Positions 22,973 to 35,385 of a stretch of DNA of 64,000 bases are shown here, piece by piece. The notes beneath the pieces are model-generated. The model worked only from the letters and a program-made list of their open reading frames with translations, did not search any database and had not been told where the DNA came from. The stretch's first letter is position 1. The number at the start of each line of letters is the position of its first letter. The DNA is from Carnegiea gigantea (Eukaryota; Streptophyta; Magnoliopsida; Caryophyllales; Cactaceae). The position numbers were made by a program, and so were the translations under genes. Where the stretch lies: positions 3,086,001 to 3,150,000 of the forward strand of contig JAKOGI010000001.1 in assembly GCA_029747015.1 (NCBI GenBank). Direction: 5' to 3'.

Positions 22973-24083
22973 CAGACCTGTCAGTTTGGACGGGCGGGTT
23001 ACATACCAGTCGGGTGTATTCGGGTTCGAGTAAAATATGGATTGCGTGTATTTCATTTTAGGGTAAAATAAGAGCGGGTATATTTGGATTTTACGGGTTT
23101 GGAGCACCTTTTTAATTAATTATTTCTTTTTTAATCAAAATCAAAATCTTAATAGATGTATTACTTAAAATTATCTGTATTTAATGAACAAGCATTCTAA
23201 TTGTAATTTCTTGAAAGAACATAAAAGATATTCAAACTATTTAATATGATATATGAATGCCATATACCGGTGGACAATAAGTCACATATGAGTGGGTTCA
23301 TCCGTATATTAAATTATTATTAATAGGTTGGTCATTCATAGGTCAGCCCATCTAAATTATGATAACAGGTTGGAGCAGTTCAACCTATTAATAACCTATT
23401 TAATGATTCGATAGTTTGTTAATTAACGTACCATTACCTAATCATGTATCCTTTATTGATTGACGATCCTAACACAAACACAAGTTGGTCAATTGTCCAA
23501 CACTGACATCAAGTTTGAGACCGATTAGAAGGAAGTCAAATGAAAGAATATGATAGACCCACAAGATATTACAATTATTTATTAATTATAACATCAAAAC
23601 TTTAACTTATTACAAAGTAATATTATTTAAAATGCAATGAAACATATTCATTTCACTAAGAATATAATGGTACGACTTGAACATGTTTAATACTTTCTAA
23701 ATTGATTTTCTTAAGACTAGATATTTCGTGTTCATTTTCTAAATTGTTCAATTTATAAGTTGTATATGATGTTATTTTATGGGAATTAACTTTAAAAAAG
23801 TGAGTACCATCATCTAATTTGCAAAGGGATACAATAGTTATATATATAATAAAAAACTATTATTGTTAAGGGAACAAAATTAAAGAAAAATAAAAAAATA
23901 AGGATATCATATTCAGGTCAAGTTGGCGGGTTTAGGGTAAGGTCGGATTTGACCCAAAACTTTGCAGGTTTTTTGGGTTCGATTTATTTCGGGTTCCGGT
24001 TGAGAAAATCGTGTTCAAAACCCAAAACTTTTGGGAGGGTCTTCGGGTCAGGTTTTCGGATCGGGTCAGTTTTTGCCAAGTCT
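22973..24083. mobile_element. hAT-like non-autonomous element in the copy B leader intron
   Basis: A 9-bp direct repeat, ACGCAATAC, lies at 22964-22972 and 24084-24092. It flanks a 1.1-kb segment with short imperfect inverted ends (AGACCTGTCA and, from the right, AGACTTGGCA) and subterminal GGGTTCGGGT-type repeats at both ends. There is no coding sequence. In copies A and C only the left portion remains (about 1265-1400), so they share a deletion that removed the rest. Confidence 0.55.
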
Positions 24084-24269
24084 ACGCAATACACACCATA
24101 TAATTGCATCCTATAATCCTAGCTTACCATATAATTAGTTTTAAAAGTTTGTTCACAGATCAAAACTTCACCATTCCATAAGCATAAATTTGCAAGACTT
24201 CCATTCTTTTTTAGATCTTTCTTAATTTTGTACCTAACTCACATTTTCTGATTGAGCTTCTGTTCATGT

Positions 24270-24385
24270 TTCTTTTTCTTTTTTTTTCCTGGGGAGGGGG
24301 GAAGAGGGGGCATATCGAGTGAACCCCCCATCCCTTTCTCAGCACCACCTCCCCCCCCCCCCCCAAAAAAAAAGAAAAAAAGTAG
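24270..24385. repeat. G-run/C-run inverted repeat
   Basis: A T-run followed by GGGGAGGGGGGAAGAGGGGG (24292-24311) is mirrored 45-60 bases later by a 14-C run and then an A-run (about 24348-24385). The strand could form a long hairpin or a G-quadruplex. Pro- and Gly-rich open frames across it on both strands are artefacts. Nothing else is seen between 24093 and 24985. Confidence 0.7.
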
Positions 24386-24989
24386 GAGGCTTCCTTTGTC
24401 TATAATAGATTTCAGAACTTGTATCGCCCCCCCACCCCCCTTTTTTCTCTGCGCATTGCTCATCTCGCTTTGACACTGTCATCTCTCTCCTTATGATACT
24501 CATCCTTAGTCAATTGATATGATGTCTTACTGATGGAAGACAAAGGAGACATAACAAAGGTAGCAAAGAACATAAGAGAAAGTGAAAAAACATGAGGCCA
24601 AGAATACAGCTGGGAGTCTTCTCAACTTCTATCGCCACAACCTAAGCAGTCACCTACACTTAGAGAAGTGGTGTGAAGTGCCAAACGACATAAGAACAGC
24701 TGCAAACTTGTTGCAGACTGTGGGTTAATGATAAAGAGATTCAACTCCAAATGTCCAAATAAAACAGATATCTATCCCCATTCACCTAATTCTCAATCGC
24801 TCATTAGTAATCTGGGATGTAGTTTGTTCTTTATAAGCAGCACACAATAGATGTTTAACAGCTACCGTGAATGAACACACAAACTTTGGCTAAAGGGCGC
24901 AAACTTTCTGAATTTGAAAAAAAAAAAAAAACAAGAAAAAAACACACATACACACAAAGAAGAAGGAAAAGAAACCTCCACCTAAATTA

Positions 24990-25528
24990 GGGCGTATACA
25001 AAATTAACATATTCCATGCACTCAGATGAATGCCTAAGGGTGTAATTTACCTGCCTTACCCCTTCCAAAGCCATTCTGGACTACACATAAAACATGAATT
25101 CAGAGGTCAAGTTCCAAAATTTGTCATAGATTCAAAGATGTATATGCTGAACTAATGCGTTATGAGCCACTTTGGTAATCACAAAGCTGAGAACAAACAA
25201 CAACCAGGACAAAGAAGCAAGCTACGAATTCTAGTCTCGCACTCATAGAGGGAATACAGATGGGTGCACGAAGGGAGATCTCACCTGATAAATAAAACTC
25301 AATAATAACAACCAGTATGATTCCTAGTACCATTCAAGGCAAGAAGAAGATATATGCAGCGTCACCTAATAAGTTATACCAGCGAATTGAATAAGAGCAA
25401 TCTAATTAAAGGGAGGGGGGGGGGGAATCACATAGCAGCACAAAAATTCGGTCTTTTTTTTTTTTTTGGAAACCCCTAACAGAAGGAGACTCGGAAAGCC
25501 AGAGCAAAAACCCAAGAGCAAAGGCAAA
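24990..25528 (-). other. Leader-intron remnant of copy B
   Basis: This is homologous to 1420-1935 (copy A) and 32585-33090 (copy C), about 95% identical by eye. It ends abruptly at GGCAAACT, where Hel-1 copy 2 begins. The donor, first exon and TATA region seen in copy A are absent here. Confidence 0.65.
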
Positions 25529-26239
25529 CTATGTGTATTCCGTGCTTTGCAAGGGCATGTATAATACTTCATTTGAAATTTTGATTATTAGCTAATTAGT
25601 TTTGATTAACATCCATATTTAAGATGTAATTATAGATTACGAATTATATATGTATTGTAATGTTTTATTATTTTTTATATAATTATTTTGTGGTTGTACA
25701 TTTTTAATACCTTTTTAGAGCCTAAATGTTTTGAATTTGTTATTTTATGCACTTGTACGCTTTGAATAAAATAATTTAGTTAGATTCACTGTCTACTTTT
25801 CTGTTTATCAAAAATCTATTGTAAATAATTTGTTTATATAGAAGATATTGTTGTTATTATTTTTACTTTACCTGGTATTATTGTTGTTGTTGTCATTACC
25901 TATTTAGTAAGACATATAGATATTTAAAATCTTATAACTTAATGTTAAAAATTTATTATTATTTTCAAATGTTTATATTATAATATAATACATTATTTTT
26001 GGTAGCATTAGCAATATAACATGTTTTTTATCAAAAGTAATATAAAAGGATAATTTTTTGTCATTATTGAGCATTGCCTGTCTTCAATTTCAAAGAAAAA
26101 TCTTTGAAATTATACTTAATTTTATGACATCTTCTTTTTTGGAAATAAAAAAAACTTCCATTCAAAATTGAGCAACTCTCTTCTTTAAAAAAACGACTAT
26201 CTTAAAAATTTTGTGGGAATGACAATTGTCCAAAATTTG

Positions 26240-28290
26240 GAGGTTTGTGACAATTGTCCAGTAAACCGTCTTACTGGTCAGGCTAACTTATTTTCCCCCA
26301 TCGCTGCTGCAGCAGACGTCTTTATGGGCTAGGCCTAATTATCTTCCTTTGTCGCTGGAGTAGCGGATCTTTTTGCTTGTGAGGTGACCTTATGTTTATG
26401 TATTGCTGGAACATCGAACCTTTTTGTCGTTCAAGCAAACTTTATCTACTTGTATCGCTAGAGCAGTAAACCTTTTTGCCGGTCAGGAGAACTTAAGTTC
26501 TTTTATCGCTGGAGCACAGGACTTTTTTGTCGTTCAGGTGAACTTGTCTTCTTCTATGACCAGAGTACCAAAAAATTTTGTGTGTCAGACGAAGTTATCT
26601 TCCCGTGTGGCAGGAGCAGTGGACCTTTTTGCGGGTCAGGTCAACTTTTGCAGGTCAAGCGAACTTATCTTCCTGCATCGTTAGAAAAGCTTACCTTTTG
26701 TAGGTCCGGCGAACTTATCTTCCTATATCGCTGGATGAGCACAGCTTTTTGCAGGTCGGGCAAACTTATCTTCCTGTATCACTTGAACAACGAACCTTTT
26801 TGCTGGTCAGGGGGTCATTTGTTCTAGTATCGCTGGAGCAATAGACATTTTAGCAGCTTAGGCGAACTTTTCTTCTTCTATCACCGGAATGGCATACCTT
26901 TTTGCAGGTCAGACTAACTTATTCTCCTGTATCGCTGGATCATCGATCCTTTATATAAGTCAGGCGAACTTATCTTGCTGTATCGTTAGAGCAGTTAAAT
27001 TCTTTTATAGGTCCAACGAACTGTTCTTCCTGCATGGCTGTAACAGCAGACCCTTTTGCAGTTATGGCGAACTTATCTTCGTATATCACAGGGCAGCAGA
27101 TCTTCGGGCAGATCATACGAACTTTATCTTCCTGTATCGTTAGAGCAACACAGCTTTTTGTTGGTCAGGCAAATTTATCTTCCTCTCTCGCTGGAGCAGT
27201 AGACAGTTTTGCTAGTCATTGCAGTAGCAGACATCTTTGCGAGTTAGGCAACTTTATCTTCCTTTATCGCTAGAACAGTGGACCTTTTTGCTGGTCAGGC
27301 TAACTCATCTTGTTGTATCACTGGAGAAACGGACCTTTTGTGAGGTCCGGCGAACTTTAATTCCTGTAGCGCTAGTATAGGAGACCTTTTTGCAGGTCAA
27401 GCTAACTTGTGTTCCTCTATCTTTGAAGCAGTGAACCTCTTTGTGTTTCCGACGAACTTACCTTCTTGCATCGCTAGAGCAGCAGATCTTTTTGTCGGTC
27501 GGGCTAGCTTATCTTCCTATATCACTGGAGCAGCAGACCTTTTTGTGAGTCCGACGAACTTATCTTCCTGTATTGCTGGAGCAGTAGACCTTTTTGTAGG
27601 TCAGACGAACTTATCTTCCTATATCACTGGAGCAACAGACCTTTTGCTGGAGCAGTGAAAGTTTTGATTGGTCAGGCAAACTTATCTTCTCGTCTCACCA
27701 GAGTAGCTGACCTTTTGCGGGTCAGGTGAAATTTTCTTCCTAAGTCTCTAGAGCACCGAACCACTTTGGGGGTCTGACCTAATTTTCTTCATGTGTCGCT
27801 GGAGGAGAGTAACATTTTACAGATTGGGCGAACTTATCTTTCTGTGTCACTGGAGCATCACACCTTTTTGCGGGTCAAGACTAATTATATTCCCATACAG
27901 CTCCAGCAATGGGAATTTTTGCGGATTAGGCGAACTTATATACCTGCATCGCTGAAGCTGCGGATCCTTTGCGGGTCAGGCAAGCTTCTCTTCTAATGTC
28001 ACTGGAGAAGCAGACCTTTTCGCTTGTCAAGCCTAATTATCTTCCTAGATCACTCGAGTAGCGAACCTTTTTGTTGGTCAAGCGAACTTATCTTTCTGTC
28101 TCGCTGGAGCAGTAGACCGTCTTACTGGTAAGGCTAACTTATCTTCGCCTATCACTGCTACAGCAGACCTTTTTATGGGTCAGGGGACCTTATCTTGAAG
28201 TGTCACTGGAGCACCAGACTTTTTTGCAGGTGAAGCCTAATTATCTTCCTATGTCGCTAGAAGAACGAGCCTTTTTGCGGGTCTGACGAA
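26240..28290 (+). repeat. 51-bp tandem array, about 40 units
   Basis: The unit has the phrases CTGGAGCAGTAGACC, TTTTTG, GGTCAGGCGAA and CTTATCTTCCTGTATCG. Units are 51 bp (17 codons) with occasional indels. Several consecutive units read as 17-residue peptide repeats (NLSSCIAGAVDLFVGQT), for example 27407-27658. Frequent stops and shifts elsewhere argue against a present-day protein. Each unit also carries short inverted phrases around GACC..GGTC. Confidence 0.88.
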
Positions 28291-28292
28291 CT

Positions 28293-28371
<79 letters not shown>
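28291..28371. repeat. (TA)n(GA)n compound microsatellite
   Basis: A TA run to about 28320 is followed by a GA run of about 25 units. The matching position in copy 1 is 5820-5880 and in copy 4 is 49676-49744, where CA repeats are added. Confidence 0.95.
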
Positions 28372-28372
<1 letters not shown>

Positions 28373-29222
28373 AAATCTAGTGAGAACAAGGCTATAACAT
28401 GAGATATGAGAAGACAAATATAGGCCTTTAATTTTCATCCATAGGTAGATTCACGCCATGTCATCGACGTCGTCCCCTCCCCCCCAACCCCAAAAAAACC
28501 CCTTCCCTTCCCAACCCTGATTCATAATTTGTGAACACTGAGAGAGCAAGTCGGCACTTTGTCGGACAAACGATGACTGCCATGAGGATCGTCAGTGGCT
28601 GGGCCATCGCGAATGGGGTTCGCCGGCCACCAGTGACCCTCATGGGGTCATCCTGTGTCCGTTCAAGTTACAACCAAAATGAATGCTTGACATTTGTCTG
28701 TGCGATATCAGTCGGATTCAGTGGATACTCTGGCGGCTTTGCGGCCAGAATTCAACGAAAATCTTACCGAAAAAGAGAGAAGGTTGGGAACATATCAACC
28801 TTACTAGCTGAAGCATGATTTTTCCAGCGAAGCCATGGCTGTTTGTTGGTTATTGGGCATTGTTTGATGGAGAAACAACACATGAAATTCAATTGGGCGA
28901 TATCTGAAGCTCACCGGTGACTGAGAATACCGGTCGGTTTTGTCAATGGTTGTGGATTAAAGTTTCCAGTGGCGATGGGTTGTCGAGGAACAATGACAAT
29001 AGCGTACAAGTCACTGGGGGACAGAATCCGATTAGGAACGAAGACAATAGTGTACTCTATTTTATCAATGGATTTTAGTTTTTTTAAAAATATAAACTAA
29101 ATGATGCTAAATCATCTCTACTTTTTTTCTTTAGTCTCGATACTAAACACTTTATTCTAAACATGAGGTAGACTTGTATACATCTTCTTGAATATATTTT
29201 AAAAAAAGATGGAAAGAATTGA

Positions 29223-29640
29223 GTTGGGTGATATTCATTTAGATATTGGCCAATTACTCTTGCTTTGAACACCCCCCTCAAAAAAGGTAATAAGTGTAGT
29301 GAACTTGTTGAGTTTAATAATAGAACTCATTAAAGCTATTATACGTATAACCACACGAGCTGGACATATATAATCCTTATGTGATGTTTATTTGATTATA
29401 ATGTAATCAACCTTATACTGATTGCTTTTTAAGTAATGTGCTTCCAGATAATTGAATATTGTAACGGAAAAATATTCATAAATTTATTTACATTATAACA
29501 TTTATTACATTCAACCAAATAAGTTATGGATGTGTGCGTGTTTGCACAATCTTGTATTATAATTTTCTCTCAACTCTGCATTGTTCTTTCTCATTCGCTT
29601 AGTTAGGTTTTAGATCAGTGCAAAATTCAACATCAATTTG
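29223..29640. mobile_element. Possible short MITE in spacer
   Basis: The phrase GTTTATTTGATTATAATGTA near 29386 has an imperfect inverted counterpart at 29504-29527. They bracket about 95 AT-rich bases. No target duplication was identified. The rest of this spacer shows no gene. Confidence 0.3.
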
Positions 29641-29990
29641 ATATCACAACATCTATGTCCAAAAGCAAAGTTCTTTACAAGGGGATCGAGCAGGATCATA
29701 AAGTTGATCGAGACCATAATCCCTATTTTTGTATACTGCTAATCAACGTATGGTGAAGTACGTACAACTCATCTATATTTATCCCAAGGAGGAAGAAGCC
29801 CTTCAAAGCAGAAGGAGAAATCCAACATGAATCAAATTAAACTTGACGTTCCTCAATGTGTACCAGTCCAGTATGCAAATGGTTCCTCTATGATCAATCT
29901 CCTTTGGTGTTGGTGTACAAATTCTAGTTGTTGGCATTGGTTGATTTGGTTCCCAACAACAACAACAACAAAAAGGGCACAATTACGGCT
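29640..29990 (-). pseudogene. F-box copy relic, exon-2 part (second)
   Basis: This is closely similar to 15540-15850: AGGATCATAAAGTTGATCGA near 29692 and AATTCTAGTTGTTG near 29920. It lacks the exon 1 region and is full of stops. It lies at the same position relative to copy C as the first relic does to copy B. Confidence 0.55.
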
Positions 29991-30034
29991 ATTGATATTT
30001 CTGTTAACTATTATTTTCTATTAGTTGTTTGCTA

Positions 30035-30385
30035 TTAGCTATTTGAATTAATTGCGTATAAGAAAAGTTTATAAAATTTGCTATTTAAATCTGTTGGCTC
30101 AGCATAGTGGATCGATGCTAATGCTCCTTGTCCTGAGATGACTTCATATGGAATTAGCAAATCCCAAATAAGAACCGAATCAATTTCAAACTGAAACCAT
30201 GTTAGCCCTAGATCTGAAAGTTTCGCAGTGAAGGGAAGATGAGGTGAATAAAACTGAGAATTGTATGAGAAATTGGACAGATTTGATGGATCGATTTCAC
30301 CAATACTTGGGGTAGAATGAGGAGACAGTGGACTCGATAACTCCTTTTTGTGCTTCAACTCCTTTTTGTGCTTTCTATGGTTCAT
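30035..30385 (-). CDS. Hypothetical 116-codon frame in duplicated spacer
   Basis: Starts MNHRKHKKE at ATG 30385-30383 and ends at 30035. The paralogous stretch at 15860-16240 is stopped early. The peptide has a Ser/Pro-rich start and an aromatic core (LTWFQFEIDSVLIWDLL), but no recognisable domain. It may be the first exon of a degenerate gene. The probability that it is expressed is low. Confidence 0.25.
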   Translation of the reverse strand: MNHRKHKKELKHKKELSSPLSPHSTPSIGEIDPSNLSNFSYNSQFYSPHLPFTAKLSDLGLTWFQFEIDSVLIWDLLIPYEVISGQGALASIHYAEPTDLNSKFYKLFLYAINSNS

Positions 30386-31034
30386 GGTTGCAAGGGAGGT
30401 TCAATCGGCTTAGAGAGCAGATGATGTCTCTAACTTACTTTCTTCAGAGAGGCCCATTTCCCAGTATTCAAAATAGCTATTCTTAGAGCATTTTCAATTA
30501 GTCTCAAATTTCTGAATTTCATCTTGTCACATCAGCAAAAATGTCATCTTTTGAAACTTGTATTCTTTAACTTACTAACTTATAGAACTCCAACTTGGAT
30601 CACTCAATAAAATATTTATCATAAATCCACCCCATAACATGCAATCTTTTTTTTTAAACACCTAAATAATATTTTTAAAGGAAAATGGGGGCGGGGGGTA
30701 GGAAGACAGAAACAAGTGGAACGGATGTGCGGCACATCTTTTGGTAGCAAATGCACAGTTGACATGCGTTGAACTCCTCAATTCTGCATTTTCTTTCCAT
30801 TGGCTTGTTTAGCCGTTAAATTTGAAATTACAGGGTCTATGTCAAACATTCTCAGAGTGATCACACCAATGGAAAAGATGAACATGAAAGGGTTCTGACA
30901 AATAGTTTGTCAAAAGATCAACACTTGTGATTCTAAACTTATAAAATTAAATAATAAATATCACAATAATTATAATGAAAATGTACTAAAGAACTGGCCA
31001 TGCGCAATATGCAATACTGATAAAAAGCATCTAA

Positions 31035-32281
31035 CACTTCCAGGAGGTATTTCGGACATCTTGATGTCAACTTGCCACAGGACGTGGAGGACATCGCACT
31101 TCTTCACGCAACCATGCCTTGACCCTGTTAGCCGATGTATCATCATTGGATGTAAACACGGGGTGCCAACTTGGATATCCTTGATTGCACTCAGTCCAAC
31201 TCAGAGCAAAGTTCACTACAAGGCGATCAGGATCATAAATTTGATTGAGAAGATAACCCAAGTTTGCATCTACTGGTAACCCACATTTGCTGAAGTACAA
31301 CTCTTTCACATTTTTCCCATACAGGAAGAAGCCTTTTAAAACACAAGGAAGAATCCAGCACGAATCAAACACAATTTTCTTCACCATTGGCAAGTTCTTA
31401 ACAATCCATTTGGCAAGGGTCTCGTCTCTCTTTGGTGCAAATGCAGAAATTCTAGCCGTCGATGATACAGTCCCAGCAACAACAAAAAACAAGCACATTT
31501 ACGTCCATCCATACTTCCAAGATGTATTTCTTTCAGACACCACCAATTGCGAATGGCCAAGCCAAAGCCATTAACAGTAATCCTACGAATATTTAGCAGC
31601 ATCAAATGCTTAATAGATGGTGTCCTGCAATATTGTATAAGTTGCAAAGAGATAATTCATATGTATTCAACCCAACAAGAAGATCCAACGAAATTAGCAT
31701 GCCATATCTAAGAACTAAGAAGAAACACCATACCTCTCGGCAATGTAATGAAGGTGACAATCCAAAATTTCAAAATCATAAGGCAGGATGACGGTGTGAA
31801 TTGAAAATCCCCAATTCTGCAATGAATCATCTTCTAGTGCAAGCTGCAGCAATCTCGACAAAGATTTAGCTATTTGGTTATATTGCTCCTCCGATTGGGG
31901 CTCTCCCAAAAGGCCAGGCAAACGTCTTGATTCAGCAAGAGGTAATAGCTCCATAGGACACAAATTAGGGTGGAATCCAACACTTGTGGCACTGAGATCA
32001 AGTACATCGTGTCTCCAGAACAACATATTGCAACAGACGTCCTTCCATGATTGACAAACAAACGTTGCATTTAACAAGTCATGGATAGGTACGCGAGACA
32101 GTATTTCCTCAAGCATATTAGCGTCCAAATTTGCCCAGTGTCTCCCACTCCCACAAAGGGATGAACACTTTTGTACAGGATGTACACCCCAAACCGCGGC
32201 CTTCAACATATGTTTCTCAACAATCGTATCATTCGCTACTTTCCTCCGTTTTCCAATGATGATCTTGTTATTTCCAGACAT
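31035..32281 (-). pseudogene. F-box/LRR-like gene, copy C, frameshifted
   Basis: Exon 1 (ATG 32281-32279, ending at 31734) is intact and almost identical to copy A; both are 548 bp, with an F-box at LDANMLEEILSRVP. The intron is 31733-31625. Exon 2 starts at 31624 and is in frame to about 31427. There it lacks 10 bp relative to copy A (CTCGTCTCTCTTTGG here), so the frame shifts and ends at 31381. The LRR-like downstream part (VKELYFSKCG) continues in another frame to 31067, where a 4-bp loss near 31079 shifts it again. Upstream, the promoter is also disrupted. An alternative is a shortened F-box protein lacking the LRR part. Confidence 0.8.
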
Positions 32282-33246
32282 CAGTTTTGCACCGATCTTG
32301 ATGTCAGCCTGGTCTTTTCTGCACAAATAAACTTTTCCGTTCTCAATTAGTAATGATCAAACTACATGTCAAACTAATATACCCATTTAAAAACATATAG
32401 AACCACAAAAGACACATCACGCAGTACTAGACGTGCAAGTTCGGGCAAGCAGGTTAAATACCGGTCGAATGTATTCGGATTCGGGTAAAATACGGGTCCG
32501 ATGTATTTCAGGTTCGAATAAAATATAGGCGGGTGTGTTTCGATTTTATGGGGTTTGGAGAGCCTTTCTAATGAGTTAGGGTTTATATAAAATTAACATA
32601 TTCCATGCTCAAAGGTGTAATTCACCTGCCTTACCCCCTCCAAAGCCATTCTGGACTACACATAAAACATTAATTCAGAGGTCAAGTTCCAAAATTTGTC
32701 ATAGATTCAGAGATGTATATGCTAAACTAATGCGTTATGAGCCACTTCGGTAATCACAAAGCTGAGAACAAACAACAACCAGGACAAAGAAGCAAGCTAC
32801 CAATTCTAGTCTCGCACTCATAGAGAGAATACAGATGGGTGCACGAAGGGAGATCTCACCTGATAAATAAAACTCAATAATAACAACCAGTATGATTCCC
32901 AGTACCATTCAAAGCAAGAAGAAGAGATATGCAGCGTCACCTAATAAGTTATACCTGCGAATTGAATAAGAGCAATCGAATTAAAGGGAGGGGGAAAAAA
33001 TCAGATAGCGGCACAAAAATTCAGTCTTTTTTTTGGGAAACCCCTAACAGAAGGAGACTCGGAAAAATCGAAACCCAAGAGCGAAGGCAAACTTACAAAG
33101 ACAAATAGATATAGATGCAGATCAAACTCAATTTATATTGAATATTGAGTCAAATTGAAAATCAAATAACATAAACAAGGAAACATAAGGAATTCTTTTA
33201 CAGAGAGAGAACGACGGTCTTAGCGAAACAGAGCGTGCTGGAGATT
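32282..33246 (-). other. Leader region of copy C, donor exon lost
   Basis: This is near-identical to copy A 1118-2038. About 160 bp, corresponding to copy A 2039-2200 and containing the GTGAGTACC donor, are missing at about 33203. The distal leader (AGCGTGCTGGAGATT, 33231-33246) is retained. Confidence 0.6.
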
Positions 33247-33640
33247 TGTAGGGGGAGGAGGAGGAGGAGGAGGAGGAGGAGGAGTCCAGCTTCTCTGAAC
33301 ATAACTCATTATTTAACCCGCGTCCAGCCCGGCTTTGACTCTAATCGTGTGACCGAAACAGCCAGGTCCATTTAAATTTTAAATGGGCCCCGATTCTTTT
33401 GGACAGGCCTGACCCGGGCGACCCATTGGGGCCCCTGTCCATCGGTCAGCCCTAGCCGCCCGAACGTTGCAGCCAGGGGCATGGGTTGGACGGCTTGTTA
33501 GAGAAGCTGATAAGGTAGAGTAATAGAGTGCGAGGGTTCGAATCCTGACAGGAGCTTCGTGTTATATTTTTTCAAAACAAAAAGTTTCCAGTGACTTTTC
33601 TTCTCTATCTTTTCTCTCCCTTTCAGCCCTTACATTTTAT
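33247..33640. mobile_element. Insertion in the copy C promoter with a tRNA-like B box
   Basis: About 390 bp interrupt the sequence that is continuous in copy A at 2254/2255, between the leader and the TATA-like stretch. It starts with a (GGA)n run (33251-33283). It contains GGTTCGAATCC at about 33534, a perfect polymerase III B box, in a context that ends in a T-rich tail. It may be a SINE relic joined to other sequence. A full tRNA cloverleaf was not found. Confidence 0.4.
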
Positions 33641-33785
33641 TTTCCCCTCTAATTATTATATTATCGACCCTAACCGCTAACAATTTAATTATTTTCTTTT
33701 CATTCTTTTTAATATGCATGGCCCTATTTGACAAATAGTTGTCAACTATTTGTATTAGTTGTTAGATGTAAACTATTTGAATTAG

Positions 33786-33890
33786 ATAACAACAACAACA
33801 ACTCCCAGTGTGGGTCCCGCTTTCGCGGGGTCTGGGGAGACCCAGCCATAGGCAACCTTACCCCTACCGGTATTCCTACCCATAGAGATG
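33786..33890 (-). mobile_element. SINE 3' end (Au/TS-like)
   Basis: The minus strand reads GGTAAGGTTGCCTATGGCTG, then CCCCAGACCCCGC and GCGGGACCCACACTGGGAG, and ends in (GTT)n. That is the typical 3' half of a widespread plant SINE type. The upstream half may extend to about 34170 but is not recognisable. The SINE sits in an AT-rich stretch (33718-35095) with weak inverted ends (CTATTTGACAAATAGTTGTC at the left and a TTTACCAAACACCC phrase at the right). That stretch may be a hAT-like element absent from copy A. Confidence 0.55.
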
Positions 33891-34179
33891 TTGATTCCTA
33901 AAGACCCACAAAATAGTTTTTGGGGAAAACGGTTTATAGAGGAAACGATTGCGTACCAAGTTACCAACTGGGGAGCAGGGTAAGCAGAGCAGATAAATAA
34001 GGAGTGGGGACATACCTCAACAAACTCGGAGCGTCAGAAGCCAGCACAGCCTAGCCAAGCACAACCTGCAGACAAGCACACAAAAACCCTCCCCACCCCA
34101 TCGAAGCTACAGCCACCTACATGGCCGGTTCCCTACAATCAAAGACTCTAATCCTATCCCGCCACAGTCTTTAGATGTT

Positions 34180-35385
34180 TGTAAAAAAACTATTTGATTA
34201 AGTTAGCTATTTCTAAGAAAGATATTTGATAAAATTACATTTATATCCTTATCTTTAAATCACTTCTTAATAGAACATATTTTTTATTTGTTGGTTTCTT
34301 TTTTAAAAGAATTAAATTGGTGTCATGCGTATGAATTAACTTTATCTGTGATCACAAAAAAAAAAAGAAAATAAGAGAAACTTCATTGGTAAGACTTTAC
34401 TTTCTTACTAAATTCTACATAACTTGTATTCATTGTGTATCTTATTTCATTTTAATTTGTACTTATATAAATGATATCAATGTTTTATGATGTTATTTTG
34501 CTATTTTTTAAATTTTTTTGGTTTATAAATTAAAATTGAAATTTATATGAATTTCTAAAGTATAAATATCAAATATTCATAAAGCTACATAGTCAGAGAA
34601 TCAATAAGCTTGATATAATATACTAGTCAAATTAAAAAATCTACTGCAAAAAGTAAACTACTTGGCTAAAATAATTACAAATAATAAAAGTGACAATGTA
34701 AATTTAATAGTTTGTTTTTGTCTCAAAAAAATAAAGAAAATACATCTACTCTTGTTAATCCTCATGATATAAAGGGGTTCAAATGCTATTAGTATAACCC
34801 TTTAAGGAGGACTTTATGATCGATATAATCTTTCTATTTTATAAAAATTATACTTAAAAAATATAATTTAATGGCATGTCATGTAATTTGTTTAAACTCT
34901 TGGGTAAATATATCAATTCTACAAAAAGCTCTTTTGAAAAAGGCTAATGGAGACAGACTTTTCAAAAATAGCTTTTTGGGGGCAAAACAAATGTTTTAAT
35001 TAGTTGTTTACCAAACACCCAATTAACTATTTGATTTGGTCAAAACAGCTAAAACACCCCCAAACATATCATTTTTTCCAAAAACCTGTTGTTACCAATC
35101 ACCCCCATATTTTTTATCATCATCATCAGTTTTTTACATCAAAAAATTAAAAACATTTTCTCCCCGATTTTTCAAAAAATTCTTTACTTTACCTTCTCAC
35201 TTCTTTCAACAAACAACTAAAATATTTTTTAAAGTAGCAAAATATTTAGTTACATAACATATTGTTCCTCCCACGCACCCCCCCAATTCACAGCCCTAAT
35301 TTCTCTATATTTTTAATGATATCACCAAAAGAAATTTGTTAACCCATTCTGTTTCTCTATGTAACTGATTGTTGTCATATATGAA
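34180..35385. other. AT-rich spacer, no gene seen
   Basis: No coding signal is seen. The last 275 bases (35110-35385) are homologous to 4800-5092 and lead into the shared Helitron insertion site. Confidence 0.5.

Larger units (their letters stand above)
25529..29222 (-). mobile_element. Helitron-like element Hel-1, copy 2, enlarged by a tandem array
   Basis: The left part (25529-26240) and right part (28372-29222) match copy 1 (5093-5810 and 5880-6745). The 3' hairpin region reads TTCCGTGCTTTGCAAGGG; the terminal CTAG is changed to CTAT. Between the two parts, where copy 1 has about 15 bases, this copy holds about 2.05 kb of 51-bp repeats and a (TA)n(GA)n run. Because the terminus is imperfect, the junction at 25529 could also be a deletion endpoint rather than a fresh insertion. 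Confidence 0.6.

Noticed and set aside
26240..28290. Repeat-protein gene encoding 17-residue repeats
   Set aside because: The frame is broken by stops and indels every few units and there is no promoter or start. It is better explained as a minisatellite.
33480..33560. Functional tRNA gene
   Set aside because: A B box is present, but I found no matching acceptor stem or convincing A box and anticodon arm.
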